Assembly (NCBI GenBank): GCA_901538445.1
Contig: LR594584.1
Span: forward strand, 714,655 to 778,654
DNA: 64,000 nucleotides
Reading direction: 5' to 3'
Source: Gemmataceae bacterium
GTDB taxonomy: Bacteria > Planctomycetota > Planctomycetia > Gemmatales > Gemmataceae
A model generated the notes under the pieces. It had not been told where the DNA came from and searched no databases. It saw only the letters and a program-made list of their open reading frames with translations. The position numbers and the translations under genes were made by a program. This document shows positions 61,708-64,000 of the stretch, piece after piece. How positions within the stretch are numbered: the first letter of the stretch is position 1; the number at the start of each line of letters is the position of its first letter.

Positions 61708-61821
61708 TGGTGTGTCGTTGCCCTAAAAGGTGTGTGGGGTGTGCCGCCGCCCGCACCGCGATTGTAGGCGGGGCGGGCCGCCCGCGACCAAGCCCCACGC
61801 GCCCCCGAGTACCACAGCCAC

Positions 61822-64000
61822 ATGCCTGAGCCGGACCGATCGGGCGACGCGCCTCCCCCCGTCGCCGCGGAGCCCGCCGCGCCGCCGGGCCCGGTCGCGC
61901 CCGCCCCCGTTCCGGCGGACGCCGCGCCGGCCGATCTGGTCCGCCCCCCCACCCGCCGCGAGCGGCTCGCGTGGTACGCCGGCACGACCCTGCTCAGTTG
62001 CGTCCTCGTGTTCTTCGGCCTCCGGCTCGACGTCGCGGACCTGAGCGCCCCGTTCTACTACGACCTCGACTCGCTCCTGATCCTGCCGCTGGTGAAGGCG
62101 ACCGCCGAGCGCGGGTTCGGCGGGCACTGGGTGAACGAGCGGATGGGCGCGCCCGGGGTCCTTGAACTGCACGACTTCCCGGTCATCGACCACCTGCACT
62201 TCCTCGCCATCTGGGCGCTGTCGAAGGTCGTGGCGAACGTGGTGGTGCTCTACAACCTGTACTTCCTCCTCACGTTCCCGCTCACCGTGCTGACCACGAT
62301 GGTCGCGTGCCGGCACCTGGGGCTCACGCTCCCGGCCGCGGCGGTCGGCGGGCTCCTGTACGCGTTCCTCCCGTTCCACTACCAGCGGTGGGAGAACCAC
62401 TACTTCCTCGCCGCGTACTGGATGGTCCCGCTCGCGCTGCTCCCGGCGTTCGACCTCACCCTCGGCCGGCTCCCGCTGTTCCGCCGCGACCCCGACGGCA
62501 CGCAGCGACTCCACCTGAAGAGCTGGGCCGCGGTCCGGCTCGTGGTGCTGACGCTCGCGACCGCATCGGCCGGGGCGTACTACGCCTTCTTCACGTGCGC
62601 GCTCGTCGCGTTCGCCGGGCTGTACGCGGCCGTCGGGGCGCGGTCGCTCCGGCCGCTCGCGTCGGCCGCCGCGGTCGTCGGGCTGATCGTCGCGTTCGGC
62701 ATCCTGAACCACCTCCCGACCTACGCGTACCAGGCGAGGTGCGGCAAGCACCCGATCACCACGCGGTTCCCCGAAGAGGCCGACTACTACGGCCTGAAGG
62801 TCGCGCACCTGATCCTCCCGACCGAGGACCACAACCTCCGGGTGCTGAACGAGGTGAAGTGGCTTTACAACTCGTCGATGCGGCCGAGCGAGACGGAGAA
62901 CCGGTCGGCGACGCTCGGCGCGGTCGGCGCGCTCGGGCTGATCGGGCTCGTCGCCCTGGCGGTGCTGCCGGTCCCGCGGCCGTGGCCGTACGGGCCGCTC
63001 GTCGGGATGACTCTCTTCACGGTCCTGCTCGCGACCATCGGCGGGTTCGGGGCCGTGTTCAACCTGCTCGTGACGCCCCAGATCCGCGGGTACAACCGCA
63101 TCAGCGTGTTCACCGCGTTCCTGTGCCTACTCGCGGTCCTGTGGGCGCTCGACCGGCTGTTCGCTGCGCACCCGAAAGGGCTCCCGCTGCGTATCGCCGC
63201 CGGGTTCGGGGTCGCGGCGCTGGCCGCGTTCACTGCCGGCGTCGTGCTGCTCGACACGGGCATGCGGGCGGTGCTTCTCGTGCTGTGCGCGATCCTCTGG
63301 ATCGGCCCGCCGGTCGCGTACCTCGTGGCGAAGCGCCGCAACCCGGCCGCGGTCGAGCGGGCGGCGCGGCGGTTCGAGACGCGCGTGCTCCCGCCGTGGT
63401 TCCCGTACCTCGCGTGGGCGGCGGTCGCGACCGTCGGGTTCTTCGACCAGACGCCGTTCGCCTGGTTCCGCCAGGGGATCGTCTCGACCCTCGACGAGCA
63501 GGCCGCCCGGTTCCGCGCCGACGCGCAGTTCTTCGAGGGGATCGAGCGGATGATGGCGACCGGGTCGAGCGGCGCGCCACCCCGCGTGTTCTGCCTGCCG
63601 TACTGCCCGTACCCCGAGGCCGCCGCGGTCCACCGGATGCCGCCCTACGAGCACGCCCGCGGCTACCTGCACACGAGCGGCGTGGCCTGGAGCTTCGGCG
63701 CGACCAAGGGCCGCGAGGCCGACACCTGGCAGCAGGAGGTCGCGGGGCTGCCGACGGACGAGTTCCTGCGGCGGATCGTGTTTCGCGGGTTCGACGGGCT
63801 CCTCGTGGACCAGCGGGGGTACGCCCCGAGCAAGGAGGGGAACCGGGCGGCGGTGATCGTCGCCACCGTCCACCACCTCTATGCGAGCCTCGCGGGGAAG
63901 CCGGGGCTGCAGCTCCCCGAGCTGATCCACCCGGACCACGAGCAGTTCTTCCTCGACCTGCGGCCGTACCGCGACCTGCTCCGACAGCGGCTCACGAACC
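61822..64000 (+). CDS. Large membrane protein, GT-C-like, partial
   Basis: Read from ATG 61822, the 726 residues seen run off the right edge. A Pro/Ala-rich tail of about 50 residues precedes about ten helices: SCVLVFFGLRL, YLYFLLTFPLTVLTT-like, AAVGGLLYAFLPFHY and LRLVVLTLATASAGAYYAFF. FYYDLDSLLILPLVKAT lies in the first outside loop, as in GT-C glycosyltransferases. The later part HLILPTEDHNLRVLNEVKWL and QIRGYNRISVFTAFLC, then a soluble domain with FCLPYCPYPEAAAV and GFDGLLVDQRGYAP, resembles YfhO/PMT-type lipid-linked sugar transferases. The substrate is unknown. Confidence 0.8.
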   Translation, partial: MPEPDRSGDAPPPVAAEPAAPPGPVAPAPVPADAAPADLVRPPTRRERLAWYAGTTLLSCVLVFFGLRLDVADLSAPFYYDLDSLLILPLVKATAERGFGGHWVNERMGAPGVLELHDFPVIDHLHFLAIWALSKVVANVVVLYNLYFLLTFPLTVLTTMVACRHLGLTLPAAAVGGLLYAFLPFHYQRWENHYFLAAYWMVPLALLPAFDLTLGRLPLFRRDPDGTQRLHLKSWAAVRLVVLTLATASAGAYYAFFTCALVAFAGLYAAVGARSLRPLASAAAVVGLIVAFGILNHLPTYAYQARCGKHPITTRFPEEADYYGLKVAHLILPTEDHNLRVLNEVKWLYNSSMRPSETENRSATLGAVGALGLIGLVALAVLPVPRPWPYGPLVGMTLFTVLLATIGGFGAVFNLLVTPQIRGYNRISVFTAFLCLLAVLWALDRLFAAHPKGLPLRIAAGFGVAALAAFTAGVVLLDTGMRAVLLVLCAILWIGPPVAYLVAKRRNPAAVERAARRFETRVLPPWFPYLAWAAVATVGFFDQTPFAWFRQGIVSTLDEQAARFRADAQFFEGIERMMATGSSGAPPRVFCLPYCPYPEAAAVHRMPPYEHARGYLHTSGVAWSFGATKGREADTWQQEVAGLPTDEFLRRIVFRGFDGLLVDQRGYAPSKEGNRAAVIVATVHHLYASLAGKPGLQLPELIHPDHEQFFLDLRPYRDLLRQRLTN

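Overview
The window is GC-rich and carries families typical of large-genome Planctomycetota, most likely a Gemmata-like member of the Gemmataceae. The evidence is a DUF1501 Tat-exported protein, a PVC-type c-type haem propeller protein, DUF1559 type II pseudopilin-like protein, DUF1080 protein, several PQQ-like propellers, two DUF4058 loci and many proteins with signal peptides or lipoboxes. No sequence search was possible, so the taxonomic placement is inference from gene content. Many starts are GTG or TTG, and Shine-Dalgarno sites are often weak or absent.

Layout. 0-5.3 kb: minus-strand operon for alternative complex III (a small two-helix membrane protein, ActA pentahaem cytochrome, ActB iron-sulfur/molybdopterin-like subunit, and ActC entering from the left edge). 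5.5-8.3 kb: DUF1501 and a PQQ-like propeller. 8.4-13.0 kb: a tight four-gene minus-strand set (AMP-forming carboxylate-activating enzyme, DUF4058, aldehyde dehydrogenase, iron alcohol dehydrogenase) that reads as an acid to aldehyde to alcohol route. 13.2-18.7 kb: two more PQQ-like propellers and a PaaK-like ligase. 19.1-29 kb: housekeeping genes (two DEAD-box helicases, an ECF sigma factor with a likely membrane partner, proB, an S41 protease, nadC-birA, tRNA-Met). 29.2-36.7 kb: exported planctomycete proteins (1228-residue haem/HEAT protein, small lipoprotein, porin, DUF1080). 36.8-40.6 kb: der, an SDR and small conserved proteins. 40.6-42.4 kb: a DUF4058 gene destroyed by an IS630-family element. 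42.4-47.9 kb: polA-coaE-rho. 48.3-52.5 kb: a 35-residue membrane protein, HtrA-like protease, DksA-like zinc-finger protein, DUF1559 protein and a lipoprotein. 52.6-58.7 kb: gluconokinase followed by three small regulatory modules (MarR, TetR, HxlR), each with repeated operator-like sites. 58.8-64 kb: tRNA-Gly, an ABC-2-like permease, an NAD-dependent epimerase-like protein and a truncated large membrane protein.

Two features stand out. First, many intergenic gaps are filled with long, near-perfect inverted repeats; several belong to sequence families found at multiple gene ends (7.05, 35.2 and 40.2 kb; 13.1, 27.0 and 33.4 kb). Second, the 53-58.6 kb segment has three one-component regulators whose own promoters and partner promoters share recognisable sites, including a tetR gene that appears to be transcribed as a leaderless mRNA. 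The least conventional metabolic unit is the carboxylate-reduction-like operon at 8.4-13.0 kb, which contains a DUF4058 protein of unknown role.
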